From assembly GCF_900096965.1 (NCBI RefSeq), contig NZ_FMYM01000005.1, forward strand, positions 161,229 to 225,228: DNA of 64,000 nt, written 5' to 3'. Position numbers and translations under genes: made by a program. The first letter of the stretch is position 1. The number at the start of each line of letters is the position of its first letter. The notes below the pieces were generated by a model. That model saw only the letters and a program-made list of their open reading frames with translations. It had not been told where the DNA came from and did no database searches. Positions 17,987-26,733 of this stretch are shown one piece after another. Origin of the DNA: Shouchella lonarensis (GTDB taxonomy: Bacteria; Bacillota; Bacilli; Bacillales; Bacillaceae_D).

Positions 17987-18029
17987 TGCCTTTTTCGTTG
18001 ATACACTATCAATGGAAGGGGCATTTTTT
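17987..18029 (+). terminator. Terminator after yphF
   Basis: Outer stem TGCCTTTTTC with GAAGGGGCA and inner stem TTGATA-CAC-TATCAA, followed by six T. Confidence 0.75.
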
Positions 18030-18084
18030 GTATCGCCTCCCATCTCGTATGGGGTGCAGGGCGAAAAAATTTCCATGCAGTTAG

Positions 18085-18112
18085 TCATAATAAATGGACA
18101 ATGTCATAGACA
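18085..18112 (+). promoter_or_regulatory. Possible sigma-E promoter of spoIVA
   Basis: TCATAAT (6 of 7 to the sigma-E -35 KMATATT), 13 bases, then CATAGACA (6 of 8 to CATACAMT). spoIVA is sigma-E dependent in B. subtilis, which supports this otherwise weak match. Confidence 0.35.
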
Positions 18113-18177
18113 TGGTAGTGGTTAGAGCTTGGGAGACTCGGCTGCATCAATTTTACTTGACATGGGAGGGGATCTTG

Positions 18178-19656
18178 TTGGAGAAGATAGATATCTTTAA
18201 AGATATCGCAGAGCGAACGGGTGGCGATATTTACTTAGGGGTTGTGGGCGCTGTTCGCACTGGAAAATCAACATTTATTAAAAAGTTCATGGAGCTTGTT
18301 GTATTACCAAATATTGAAAATGAAGCGGATAAGGTTCGCGCGCAAGATGAACTACCACAATCTGCTGCAGGAAGAACGATTATGACGACAGAGCCGAAAT
18401 TTGTCCCAAATCAAGCGGTGTCGATTCATGTAGATGAAGGGCTGGATGTAAATATTCGCCTGGTGGATTGTGTTGGTTATGCTGTACCCGGGGCGAAAGG
18501 ATATGAGGATGAAAATGGACCAAGAATGATTCACACACCGTGGTATGAGGAGCCAATTCCTTTCCAAGAAGCTGCAGAAATTGGCACGCGAAAGGTCATT
18601 CAAGAGCACTCTACTCTTGGGGTTGTCATTACGACAGATGGCACCATCGGAGAGATTCCTCGATCAGAATATGTTGAGTCTGAAGCACGTGTCGTTGAGG
18701 AATTAAAAGAGGTTGGCAAACCGTTCATTATGGTCGTTAATAGTATCAGACCACATCACCCTGAGACAGAGCAGCTGCGGATGTCTTTAGCAGAAGAGTA
18801 TGACATCCCTGTGCTAGCTATGAGCATTGAAGCGATGAGCGATTATGATATTAATAGTGTATTACGAGAAGTGTTGTTCGAATTCCCAGTGCATGAAGTG
18901 AATGTCAATTTACCAAGCTGGGTGATGGTACTAAAGAGTGATCACTGGCTTCGAGAAAATTATGAGCAGTCTGTTCGTGAGACAGTGAAAGATATTAAGC
19001 GGCTTCGTGATGTAGATCGGGTTGTAAGTCACTTTGGAGAGTTTGAGTTTATTGAAGAAGCAAGGTTAGCTGGGATTGAAATGGGGCAAGGGATTGCAGA
19101 AATTGATTTGTATGCGCCAGATGAGTTGTATGAGCAAGTGTTGAAAGAAGTGGTTGGTGTAGAAATTCGCGGTAAAGACCATCTCCTTTCATTGATGCAA
19201 GATTTTGCCCATGCGAAGTCTGAATATGATCAAGTGTCTGATGCATTACGGATGGTCAAACAAACAGGGTACGGGATTGCTGCACCGGCACTGTCGGAGA
19301 TGAGTTTAGATGAACCAGAAATTATTCGCCAAGGATCACGCTTTGGTGTCCGGTTAAGAGCAGTTGCACCATCGATTCATATGGTGAAAGTCGATGTTGA
19401 ATCAGAGTTTGCACCAATTATCGGTACAGAAAAGCAGAGCGAGGAATTGGTTCGTTATTTGATGCAAGACTTTGAGGAAAATCCGCTCTCAATTTGGAAC
19501 TCTGACATTTTTGGCCGTTCCCTCAATTCAATTGTGAGAGAAGGGATTTCTGCCAAGCTGTCATTGATGCCAGAAAATGCCCGCTACAAACTGAAAGAGA
19601 CGTTAGAGAGAATCATTAACGAAGGGTCAGGTGGTTTAATTGCCATCATCTTATAA
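18178..19656 (+). CDS. spoIVA: Stage IV sporulation protein A, coat morphogenetic ATPase
   Basis: Cytoskeletal ATPase that polymerises on the outer forespore membrane and forms the coat basement layer. TTG 18178 (GGAGGGG 6 bases upstream) gives exactly 492 residues, the B. subtilis length, and the start LEKIDIFKDIAERTGG matches the family; the longer frame to 18094 would overlap the promoter. The Walker A motif is GAVRTGKST near residue 24. The sequence is extremely conserved to the C-terminal GSGGLIAIIL, the region used in membrane and SpoVM binding. Confidence 0.97.
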   Translation: MEKIDIFKDIAERTGGDIYLGVVGAVRTGKSTFIKKFMELVVLPNIENEADKVRAQDELPQSAAGRTIMTTEPKFVPNQAVSIHVDEGLDVNIRLVDCVGYAVPGAKGYEDENGPRMIHTPWYEEPIPFQEAAEIGTRKVIQEHSTLGVVITTDGTIGEIPRSEYVESEARVVEELKEVGKPFIMVVNSIRPHHPETEQLRMSLAEEYDIPVLAMSIEAMSDYDINSVLREVLFEFPVHEVNVNLPSWVMVLKSDHWLRENYEQSVRETVKDIKRLRDVDRVVSHFGEFEFIEEARLAGIEMGQGIAEIDLYAPDELYEQVLKEVVGVEIRGKDHLLSLMQDFAHAKSEYDQVSDALRMVKQTGYGIAAPALSEMSLDEPEIIRQGSRFGVRLRAVAPSIHMVKVDVESEFAPIIGTEKQSEELVRYLMQDFEENPLSIWNSDIFGRSLNSIVREGISAKLSLMPENARYKLKETLERIINEGSGGLIAIIL

Positions 19657-19675
19657 AAAACCCGGAGCAAGAAAA

Positions 19676-19710
19676 AACTCATTGCACACGCGATGAGTTC
19701 TTTTTGCTTT
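19676..19710 (+). terminator. Terminator after spoIVA
   Basis: AACTCATTGC pairs with GCGATGAGTT (one G-U) around ACAC, then CTTTTTG. Confidence 0.8.
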
Positions 19711-19812
19711 TCTGGCGTTCTTTTGCTACGATTTAGAAGGAGCTTTAGATAGATCAGATGTCAGATTTCTGTCCTCTGATCTCTGATTTCTGATTTGATG
19801 GAGGGGCAAAGG

Positions 19813-20370
19813 ATGATCAACCACGATAAACTACAACAGGCCGTAAAAATGATTTTAGAGGCGGTCGGAGAAGACCCAGACCGAGAAGGACTGAAAGATA
19901 CTCCAAAGCGGGTAGCGAAGATGTATGGAGAAATGTTTAGCGGTCTTTATGAAGATCCATCAGAGCATTTAAAAACGGTGTTTGCTGAATCGCATGAAGA
20001 ACTTGTTCTTGTAAAAGATATTCCCTTTTATTCGATGTGTGAACATCATTTGGTTCCTTTTTTTGGAAAGGCACATATTGCGTATATTCCAAGTGATGGT
20101 GTTGTCACTGGCTTGAGTAAATTGGCACGCACAGTCGATACTGTGGCACGTCGCCCCCAAGTACAAGAGCGGATGACAAAAACGTTGGCTGATACATTCA
20201 TGCAAGCGTTGCAGCCTCAAGGAGTGATGGTCATTGTATCAGCCGAGCATATGTGTATGTCTATGCGTGGGATACAAAAGCCGGGCGCAAAAACGGTCAC
20301 AACGGCCGTACGAGGGATGTTTGAAGAGGATGCGACAGCACGAGCAGAAGTATTGAATCTGGTACAGTAA
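19813..20370 (+). CDS. folE: GTP cyclohydrolase I
   Basis: First step of folate synthesis: GTP to 7,8-dihydroneopterin triphosphate. ATG 19813 (GGAGGGG 6 bases upstream) gives 185 residues. Zinc and active-site motifs are [12 protein letters not shown] (Cys and His ligands) and [17 protein letters not shown]. In B. subtilis this gene (mtrA) is followed by mtrB (TRAP) and preceded by hbs; neither is present here. Confidence 0.96.
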   Translation: MINHDKLQQAVKMILEAVGEDPDREGLKDTPKRVAKMYGEMFSGLYEDPSEHLKTVFAESHEELVLVKDIPFYSMCEHHLVPFFGKAHIAYIPSDGVVTGLSKLARTVDTVARRPQVQERMTKTLADTFMQALQPQGVMVIVSAEHMCMSMRGIQKPGAKTVTTAVRGMFEEDATARAEVLNLVQ

Positions 20371-20419
20371 GATGAATGTCAGTGCATCATGATTTTGATG
20401 TCAGTGCACAGTCAACATG

Positions 20420-20428
20420 TGCTATAAT
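20420..20428 (+). promoter_or_regulatory. Extended -10 promoter of the hepS operon
   Basis: TGCTATAAT is a perfect extended -10. It lies inside the longer open frame that begins at 20376, and so supports the downstream ATG at 20454 as the true hepS start. Confidence 0.5.
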
Positions 20429-20453
20429 GAAGGATGTAGAGAGGATAAGAAGG

Positions 20454-21212
20454 ATGACTAAAAAAGAGACACCTGGGCAAGTATCTGCGATGTTGGTACA
20501 AGCATTTGAGAAATTGGTTCATCATGGTGATTTAAAAGTGATAACCGAAGATGTCTCACCAGACCCGTGGTTATTATGGCTGCTATATACTGTGTTATGT
20601 GAAAAGATGCCACAAGTACGTGCGCAAGGGATTACATTGGCAGCGAGTTGTGTGGAAGCAGGCGGAGACATTCACGAGCAAGTCTCATTACAAGATCGCT
20701 TATCAGATGAGGAAAAAAGGGAGCGACAGTTATATGTATTAGCGGGCGATTATTGTAGTGCGCTATACTACGAGGCTTTAGCGGCAGTAAATGCATTTGA
20801 TATGATTGCGTTATTCGGATGTACGCTACAACAAATTTATGAACAAAAAATGACAAGTTACATGAACGAGACGGTCTCTTTTGACACAAGACTTGCACAG
20901 GTGAGGGATGTACGTTCCCTTTTGACAAGAGAGATTTTAAAGCAAGTGGGTCAAGAGGCGTATGAGGGATTATTTGTAGATTATATTTTGCTTTCAGCGA
21001 TGTTGAAAGAGGAGTCAGCAATTCATACACATGCGCATACACCATTGCGACTAGCATTAGCACAAGAGCGTTCATTAGATGTTCAAGCAGCGGTATGGCA
21101 CGAAACAAAGATCGCGATTTGTACACGACTACGCACATATGCACATGCATTCCCACAATTTATGCCAGCGATTATAGCCATGGTGGCCATATGTGAGAAG
21201 GAGCTGCATTAA
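20454..21212 (+). CDS. hepS: Heptaprenyl diphosphate synthase component I
   Basis: Small regulatory subunit of the two-subunit heptaprenyl diphosphate synthase, which makes the C35 side chain of menaquinone-7. ATG 20454 follows GAGAGG and gives 252 residues, close to B. subtilis HepS; an alternative ATG at 20376 lies upstream of the promoter. The sequence is weakly conserved (SDEEKRERQLYVLAGDYCSALYYEAL is the clearest part, with the HepS GDYCSALYY motif). menG follows with no gap. The catalytic partner HepT is separated by two menaquinone genes. Confidence 0.85.
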   Translation: MTKKETPGQVSAMLVQAFEKLVHHGDLKVITEDVSPDPWLLWLLYTVLCEKMPQVRAQGITLAASCVEAGGDIHEQVSLQDRLSDEEKRERQLYVLAGDYCSALYYEALAAVNAFDMIALFGCTLQQIYEQKMTSYMNETVSFDTRLAQVRDVRSLLTREILKQVGQEAYEGLFVDYILLSAMLKEESAIHTHAHTPLRLALAQERSLDVQAAVWHETKIAICTRLRTYAHAFPQFMPAIIAMVAICEKELH

Positions 21213-21932
21213 ATGAAACAAACAAAAGAAGCGCGTGTCCATGAAGTCTTTCAATCTATTCATGAAAAGTATGATATGATGAATTCAGTCATTAGCTTAC
21301 AGCGCCATGTTGCATGGCGGAAAGACACGATGAAGCGGATGCAAGTTACGCTGGGGGCATCTGCACTTGATGTGTGCTGCGGGACGGCAGATTGGACGAT
21401 CGCTTTGGCGAAACAGGTCGGAGAAAAAGGGCGCGTCATTGGCTTGGATTTTAGTGAAAATATGCTTTCGGTTGGGCAAGAAAAAGTCGATGCGTTACGT
21501 CTCAATCAAGTTGAACTTATTTGTGGCAATGCGATGTCATTACCATATCCAGACGACACATTTGATTATGTGACCATTGGCTTCGGTCTCCGCAATGTCC
21601 CAGATTATATGCAAACGTTAAAAGAAATGCGCCGTGTCGTGAAGCCGGGTGGACAAGTCGTATGTTTAGAAACGTCAAAACCAACAATTCCTGTTTTTAA
21701 ACAACTTTATTTCATTTATTTTAAGTATATGATGCCGTTCATTGGCAAAGTCTTTGTGAAAAAATATGATGAATACGCTTGGTTACAAGAGTCGACAATG
21801 TCGTTCCCAGACCGAAAGAAGTTAGCAGAGATGTTTCGTGAAGCGGGGCTTGTTGATGTGAAAGTAAAAAGTTACACGGGCGGCGTGGCAGCCATGCATG
21901 CTGGTTATAAACCGCACAAATGTAAGTCGTAG
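21213..21932 (+). CDS. menG: Demethylmenaquinone methyltransferase
   Basis: SAM-dependent methyltransferase for the last step of menaquinone synthesis. The 239-residue protein has the SAM motif [14 protein letters not shown] near residue 48, the acidic post-motif [10 protein letters not shown], and the MenG/UbiE signatures [16 protein letters not shown] and [13 protein letters not shown]. It starts directly after the hepS stop. Confidence 0.95.
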   Translation: MKQTKEARVHEVFQSIHEKYDMMNSVISLQRHVAWRKDTMKRMQVTLGASALDVCCGTADWTIALAKQVGEKGRVIGLDFSENMLSVGQEKVDALRLNQVELICGNAMSLPYPDDTFDYVTIGFGLRNVPDYMQTLKEMRRVVKPGGQVVCLETSKPTIPVFKQLYFIYFKYMMPFIGKVFVKKYDEYAWLQESTMSFPDRKKLAEMFREAGLVDVKVKSYTGGVAAMHAGYKPHKCKS

Positions 21933-21947
21933 AGGGGTATCGTTGTT

Positions 21948-22814
21948 GTGACAAAAATAAAGTCGTTTTTGCGAATGATCAAGATTGAGCATACCATTTT
22001 CGCCTTGCCATTTGCTTTTTTAGGCATGATTCTCGGTAGTTTGATGGTGCAGGGACATGTGCCTACTGTTTGGCAATGGTTTTGGGTGACGATGGCCATG
22101 ATTGGAGCGAGGAGTGCGGCAATGGCTTTGAACCGTGTCATTGACGCAACGTTTGATAAAGACAATCCACGGACAGCGAAGCGAGAAATTCCTGCCGGCA
22201 AGTTGACTGCATTTGATACGTGGATCTTCATTACTGCGTCGTTCCTGTTGTTGTTTGTGTCTGCCGCTCAGTTAAACCTTTTATCTGTCATTTTGCTGCC
22301 AATCGCAGTCTTTTTTCTCGTTTTCTATTCTTACACGAAGCGGTTTACGTGGTTGTGTCATGTTGTGCTAGGGATGACAATTGGTATCGCGCCATTAGGT
22401 GGTTGGGTGGCGGTCACGGGACAATTATCCGTTGCATCGTTTTGTTTGTTCTTTGCAGTGTTATTTTGGCTTGCCGGGTTCGACACTGTGTATGCAACGC
22501 AAGATGCAACGTATGACCGGGAGAAAGGTTTACATTCAATTCCGAGCATGTTTGGTGTGAGGCGAGCGCTCTTTATTGCACGGCTGTTTCATGTCATGAG
22601 TTTTTGTTTTTTTGTCGCACTATACTTTGTCACACCGTTAAATTGGCTATATGCATTAGGGGTATTATGTACTGGTGTAATTATGATCTACCAGCATGCA
22701 ATTGTTTCAGAAAACGATTTATCAAAAGTGCAAGTGGCGTTTTTTCCAATGAACGGGACATTAAGTGTTGTGCTGTTTTTGTTTGCACTTGGAGATTTAT
22801 GGTTGTTCTTTTAA
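21948..22814 (+). CDS. UbiA-family prenyltransferase, MqnP-like
   Basis: Membrane prenyltransferase of 288 residues with about eight helices. The two Asp-rich substrate motifs are visible: NRVIDATFDKDNPRT near residue 64 and DTVYATQDATYDREKG near residue 182. Its place between menG and mqnA, next to heptaprenyl synthase, indicates prenylation of the futalosine-pathway naphthoate (MqnP) rather than the MenA reaction; this is inference from context. GTG 21948 lies 15 bases after menG. Confidence 0.85.
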   Translation: MTKIKSFLRMIKIEHTIFALPFAFLGMILGSLMVQGHVPTVWQWFWVTMAMIGARSAAMALNRVIDATFDKDNPRTAKREIPAGKLTAFDTWIFITASFLLLFVSAAQLNLLSVILLPIAVFFLVFYSYTKRFTWLCHVVLGMTIGIAPLGGWVAVTGQLSVASFCLFFAVLFWLAGFDTVYATQDATYDREKGLHSIPSMFGVRRALFIARLFHVMSFCFFVALYFVTPLNWLYALGVLCTGVIMIYQHAIVSENDLSKVQVAFFPMNGTLSVVLFLFALGDLWLFF

Positions 22815-22841
22815 TTGTTCATGATGCGAGGAGGGCTGAAC

Positions 22842-23690
22842 ATGGCTTTAAAAGTTGGGGAAATTCATTATGCAAATATGCGCCCTTTCTTTGAATATAT
22901 TGATCGGAACAAGTGTCGCACGGAAGGTATGACATTTATACGTGATGTGCCTGCGCAAGTGAACGAGCATTTGGCAACCGGCGCAGTCGATGTGGCAGCA
23001 ATCTCATCGTTTTCTTACGGCATGCATGCGAATGAATATGTGTTATTACCTGACTTGTGTGTGAGTAGTGCAGGTGCTGTGCATTCTTTGTTGTTGTTTT
23101 CAAAAGTACCATTGCCTTCTCTCTCGGGAAACAATGTGGCACTGACAACGAGTTCTGAAACAACGGTTCATTTATTAAAGCTCATATTGAAACAGTTTTA
23201 CCAAGTGGATGTGACTTATCAATTAATGCGTCCGCAATTAAGGGAGATGTTACGTGATCACGAGGCAGCACTGCTTATTGGTGATGATGCGATTGTTGCG
23301 CGGGCGCAAAGCATCGCGCCCTATGTATATGACCTCGGTGAACTTTGGTATCAATGGACAGGATTACCGATGACATACGCACTTTTTGCAGTTCGGAAAG
23401 CCGTTGCTTACGAGAAATCAACACTCGTTAGTGCGTTGTACAAGCAATTTAGGGAAAGCTATACGGAGGCACGTACGAATGTTTATGCGCAATTAAGTAA
23501 AAAGATGGCAACCAATCATCGTGTGGCGCGGCCATTTTGGCAACAATACTTTCGTGACTTATGTTACGAATGGTCAGCACCACAACAAAAAGGACTATTA
23601 TATTATTTCCAACTTTGTTATGAAGAAGGATTTATACCAAACCGTGTTTCACGTATTGAAGAGTGGGGAACGGTAGGCACACAATCTTGA
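22842..23690 (+). CDS. mqnA: Chorismate dehydratase MqnA (futalosine pathway)
   Basis: First committed enzyme of the futalosine route: chorismate to 3-[(1-carboxyvinyl)oxy]benzoate. ATG 22842 has AGGAGGG 6 bases upstream, giving 282 residues. Family features are the N-terminal LKVGEIHYANMRPFFEY, VPAQVNEHLATGAVDVAAISSFSY, LLIGDDAIV near residue 143 and LGELWYQWTGLPMTYALF. The periplasmic-binding-protein-like fold is typical of MqnA/MqnD. Other mqn genes must lie elsewhere. Confidence 0.9.
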   Translation: MALKVGEIHYANMRPFFEYIDRNKCRTEGMTFIRDVPAQVNEHLATGAVDVAAISSFSYGMHANEYVLLPDLCVSSAGAVHSLLLFSKVPLPSLSGNNVALTTSSETTVHLLKLILKQFYQVDVTYQLMRPQLREMLRDHEAALLIGDDAIVARAQSIAPYVYDLGELWYQWTGLPMTYALFAVRKAVAYEKSTLVSALYKQFRESYTEARTNVYAQLSKKMATNHRVARPFWQQYFRDLCYEWSAPQQKGLLYYFQLCYEEGFIPNRVSRIEEWGTVGTQS

Positions 23691-23736
23691 TAAAGAAAAA
23701 ACGACGCAGTATATGTGCTGCATTAGGGTGGCATTT

Positions 23737-24708
23737 ATGGATTTAGCAAACATTTATAAGCAGTTTCAAGCAGACATTACGTATATTGAGCAAGAACTGA
23801 CTCGGACCCTTGCTGCACAACACCCTGTTTTGCGAGAAGCAGCGACAGATTTGTTACGTGCGGGTGGAAAGCGGATTCGACCGGTACTCGTATTATTGGC
23901 GGGGAAATTTGGCACATATGACCTTGAGCGGCTCACCCCCATGGCAGTCGCCCTTGAGTTAATTCATATGGGTTCACTCGTCCATGATGATGTCATTGAT
24001 CATGCATCTCTTCGCCGTGGGCATCCGACCGTCAAAGCGCGTTGGGATAATCGGGTGGCAATGTACACAGGTAATTATATTTTTGGTCATGCAATTGAAA
24101 CGACAAAAGTATTTCACGATCAGCGTGTACATATGATTATTTCCAACGCGATGAATGAAATGTGTCGCGGAGAAATTGCACAAATTCATGACCAATATCG
24201 CTGGGATCAAAATTTCCGTACATATTTACGCCGTATTAAACGTAAAACGGCGCTGTTAATCGCAGTCAGTTGTGAGCTTGGCGCGATTGCTGCTGGTGCA
24301 CCGGCACTCGTGCAACAGAAGCTCTATCAATTTGCTTACTTTATCGGCATGTCGTATCAAATTATGGATGACATTTTAGATTTTGTCGGTACAAATGAGC
24401 AGCTTGGCAAGCCAGCTGGCGGAGACTTGCGCCAAGGACATATTACATTGCCAACATTGTACGCGCTCCGAACGGACGCGCAGTTAAAAGAAATGTTGCA
24501 ACGTGAGTTAACGGAACAAACGGCAAGTGACATTAATATGGAACCAATCTTATGGCGAGTGCGTGACTCTGGCGGAATTGACTACGCACAAATGATGAGC
24601 GACCGTTATTTACAAAAAGCACACGCTGCTTTACATGCACTGCCAGAGTGCGAGGCAAAAATGTATTTGACACAAGTGGCTGCGTATGTGGCGCGGCGGA
24701 AATATTGA
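23737..24708 (+). CDS. hepT: Heptaprenyl diphosphate synthase component II
   Basis: Catalytic trans-prenyltransferase subunit partnering HepS. ATG 23737 (AGGGTGG 5 bases upstream) gives 323 residues. The first Asp-rich motif is LVHDDVIDHASLRRG near residue 83, the second is MDDILDFVG near 215, and GGKRIRPVLVLL is the usual N-terminal motif. It ends the quinone block. Confidence 0.95.
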   Translation: MDLANIYKQFQADITYIEQELTRTLAAQHPVLREAATDLLRAGGKRIRPVLVLLAGKFGTYDLERLTPMAVALELIHMGSLVHDDVIDHASLRRGHPTVKARWDNRVAMYTGNYIFGHAIETTKVFHDQRVHMIISNAMNEMCRGEIAQIHDQYRWDQNFRTYLRRIKRKTALLIAVSCELGAIAAGAPALVQQKLYQFAYFIGMSYQIMDDILDFVGTNEQLGKPAGGDLRQGHITLPTLYALRTDAQLKEMLQRELTEQTASDINMEPILWRVRDSGGIDYAQMMSDRYLQKAHAALHALPECEAKMYLTQVAAYVARRKY

Positions 24709-24713
24709 GTGGA

Positions 24714-24757
24714 ACCCCGAATCATAAGTGTTCTTTTTAGACAGTAAGGTTCGGGGT
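24714..24757 (+). terminator. Weak hairpin after hepT
   Basis: ACCCCGAA and TTCGGGGT pair across a 28-base loop. No T-run follows, so its role as terminator is uncertain. Confidence 0.3.
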
Positions 24758-24795
24758 GCGTTTCATCCTCTCTCTGCAAAAAATACAACTTTCCC

Positions 24796-24824
24796 TTGTA
24801 AGCGTTTGCCAACTTTGGTATACT
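24796..24824 (+). promoter_or_regulatory. Promoter of ndk
   Basis: TTGTAA, 17 bases, TATACT, with an added TG one base before the -10. A near-palindrome (TTGTAAGCGTTTGCCAA) covers the -35 and spacer. It resembles a cre site with two mismatches. Confidence 0.65.
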
Positions 24825-24873
24825 TAGAGGCGCTCGTGTAAATTTAACATTTAAAATGAAGTGAGGGAAAAAT

Positions 24874-25317
24874 ATGGAACGTACATATGTGATGATTAAG
24901 CCCGATGGTGTACAACGTCAATTAATTGGGAACATTGTTTCTCGGTTTGAACAAAAAGGTTTTAAGCTTGTTGCTGGAAAGTTTGTGACATTATCGAAAG
25001 AAACAGCCGAGACGCATTATGGTGAGCACCGTGAGCGCCCGTTTTTCGGTGAGTTGGTCGATTTCATTACTTCAGGACCTGTATTTGCAATGGTCTGGGA
25101 AGGAGAAAATGTTGTTAAGGTCGCGCGTACGTTGATTGGTGCAACGAACCCAGCAGAAGCAGCGCCGGGAACCATCCGTGGTGATTTGGCAGTACAAGTA
25201 GCGATGAACGTTGTCCATGGCTCTGACTCGGTCGAGAGTGCGAACCGCGAAATTGACATTTTCTTTCGTGCCGATGAATTGCAAGCGTATACGAAAGCAG
25301 GGCAAGAGTGGGTATAA
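24874..25317 (+). CDS. ndk: Nucleoside diphosphate kinase
   Basis: Transfers phosphate between nucleoside tri- and diphosphates through a phospho-His intermediate. The 147-residue protein begins [13 protein letters not shown] and has the active-site His in [12 protein letters not shown] near residue 115. ATG 24874 follows GTGAGGG. In B. subtilis it lies between hepT and cheR; here cheR is absent and an AAA ATPase gene follows. Confidence 0.97.
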   Translation: MERTYVMIKPDGVQRQLIGNIVSRFEQKGFKLVAGKFVTLSKETAETHYGEHRERPFFGELVDFITSGPVFAMVWEGENVVKVARTLIGATNPAEAAPGTIRGDLAVQVAMNVVHGSDSVESANREIDIFFRADELQAYTKAGQEWV

Positions 25318-25331
25318 TATGACAGACGAAG

Positions 25332-25359
25332 CACATCTCTTTTAAGAGGTGTGTTTTTT
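25332..25359 (+). terminator. Terminator after ndk
   Basis: CACATCTCTT pairs with AAGAGGTGTG (one G-U), followed by six T. Confidence 0.8.
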
Positions 25360-25431
25360 CGTGTTCCTGCGGGCAAATTTTACCGAATCGTGGTACACTC
25401 ATGTTATTGAACGAGCAGAGGAGAGAGACAA

Positions 25432-26706
25432 TTGAATCAGACAGAGAAAAACCTTTATACATTAGCGGAAAAGCCAACGCTTCAGCTTACAAATTATGAT
25501 CAAGTTGGTGGCTTGATTCGAAAGATCGAACAAGCACTTTATGATGTATTACAAGTACGCTACCAGCTATACCAATCGCAAGAATTTGGAAGTGCAATTG
25601 GGTTAATTCTTGAAGAGGACTTGAAACAACAAGCATCAACTGTCACACATGTCGCAAAGATTTTTGCGGAGTTGGAAAATAAGTCTTATGAATATGATGA
25701 GCTAGAAGAAGAGCCTGATTATCACATTCACTATTTCCCATACAACCATGTTTTTGCTTACAAAGAAGAAGGTGTTGCGTTTGCGCGTGTACCGATGTAT
25801 CAAGAAGGAAACTTTTTCGCGATTGATCTCGTGTTCGCTACTTCAGATGAGACGATGAAAATATTTTTGCAACAGTTGCGGGCCCGGGAATGGTCGCAAA
25901 GTCGTGACCATATTTTAATGTTTTCTGATTCAGAGGAAGGCATGATTGAGAGCAAAGAACGCATTTCTACACGTATTTATCGTGAAGACGTCGTGATGGC
26001 ACCGGAAGTGAAAGACGAATTATATCGTTCAATCGACCAATTCTTTGCAGAAGATCGTTCTTTTTATACAACATATAATATCCCATACAAGCGTGGGGTG
26101 CTATTATATGGGCCACCGGGGAACGGGAAGACAACATTAGTGAAGTCGATTGCAGGAAGTGTGGAAGCACCAGTCGCGTATTGGCAAATCACTGAATTTA
26201 CATCTAGTGAAACGATTGATGAAGTGTTTCAAGCGGCCCGTCGCTTAGCACCACTTATTTTGGTGATTGAAGATATTGATTCGATGCCGGATCATGTCCG
26301 GTCGTTCTTTTTAAATACACTAGACGGGGCTGCTTCAAAAGAAGGGATTTTCGTCATTGGAACAACGAACTATCCAGATCGAATTGATCCGGGCTTAATG
26401 AATCGGGCAGGGCGTTTTGATCGAGCGTACGAGATCCCACTGCCAGACAAAATGTTGCGAAAAGAGTTCATTGAAAAGCGTGGGTTTGATTTGTTTTGGA
26501 ATGAACGAGAACGAGAGATACTTGCTGAAAAAACGGATAAGTTTTCGTTTGCGCAAATTGGTGAGTTATACGTGACAGCCGCGATGCATTGGCATCAAAC
26601 AGGTGAAGCGCATTTAGAAGAAATCATTGCTGGTATGCGGAAAGAGTTAAAGAAAAGCGAAAAGGGCACGTGGTATGAAGTGAAAAGCGGACTAGGATTT
26701 AAATAG
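25432..26706 (+). CDS. AAA ATPase of unknown function
   Basis: A 424-residue protein with one C-terminal AAA module. Walker A is YGPPGNGKTT near residue 225, Walker B LILVIEDIDS near 278, sensor 1 GTTNYPDRIDPGL, and the arginine-finger region NRAGRFDRAYEIPLP. The N-terminal half (about 1-180) is acidic and matches no domain I recognise. It starts at TTG 25432 after GAGGAGAG and ends 28 bases before aroC. It occupies the place of cheR in the B. subtilis order. The architecture recalls CbxX/BCS1-like remodelling ATPases, but the substrate is unknown. Confidence 0.85.
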   Translation: MNQTEKNLYTLAEKPTLQLTNYDQVGGLIRKIEQALYDVLQVRYQLYQSQEFGSAIGLILEEDLKQQASTVTHVAKIFAELENKSYEYDELEEEPDYHIHYFPYNHVFAYKEEGVAFARVPMYQEGNFFAIDLVFATSDETMKIFLQQLRAREWSQSRDHILMFSDSEEGMIESKERISTRIYREDVVMAPEVKDELYRSIDQFFAEDRSFYTTYNIPYKRGVLLYGPPGNGKTTLVKSIAGSVEAPVAYWQITEFTSSETIDEVFQAARRLAPLILVIEDIDSMPDHVRSFFLNTLDGAASKEGIFVIGTTNYPDRIDPGLMNRAGRFDRAYEIPLPDKMLRKEFIEKRGFDLFWNEREREILAEKTDKFSFAQIGELYVTAAMHWHQTGEAHLEEIIAGMRKELKKSEKGTWYEVKSGLGFK

Positions 26707-26733
26707 ACGGTAGTAGGAAGGAGTGGATCACCG

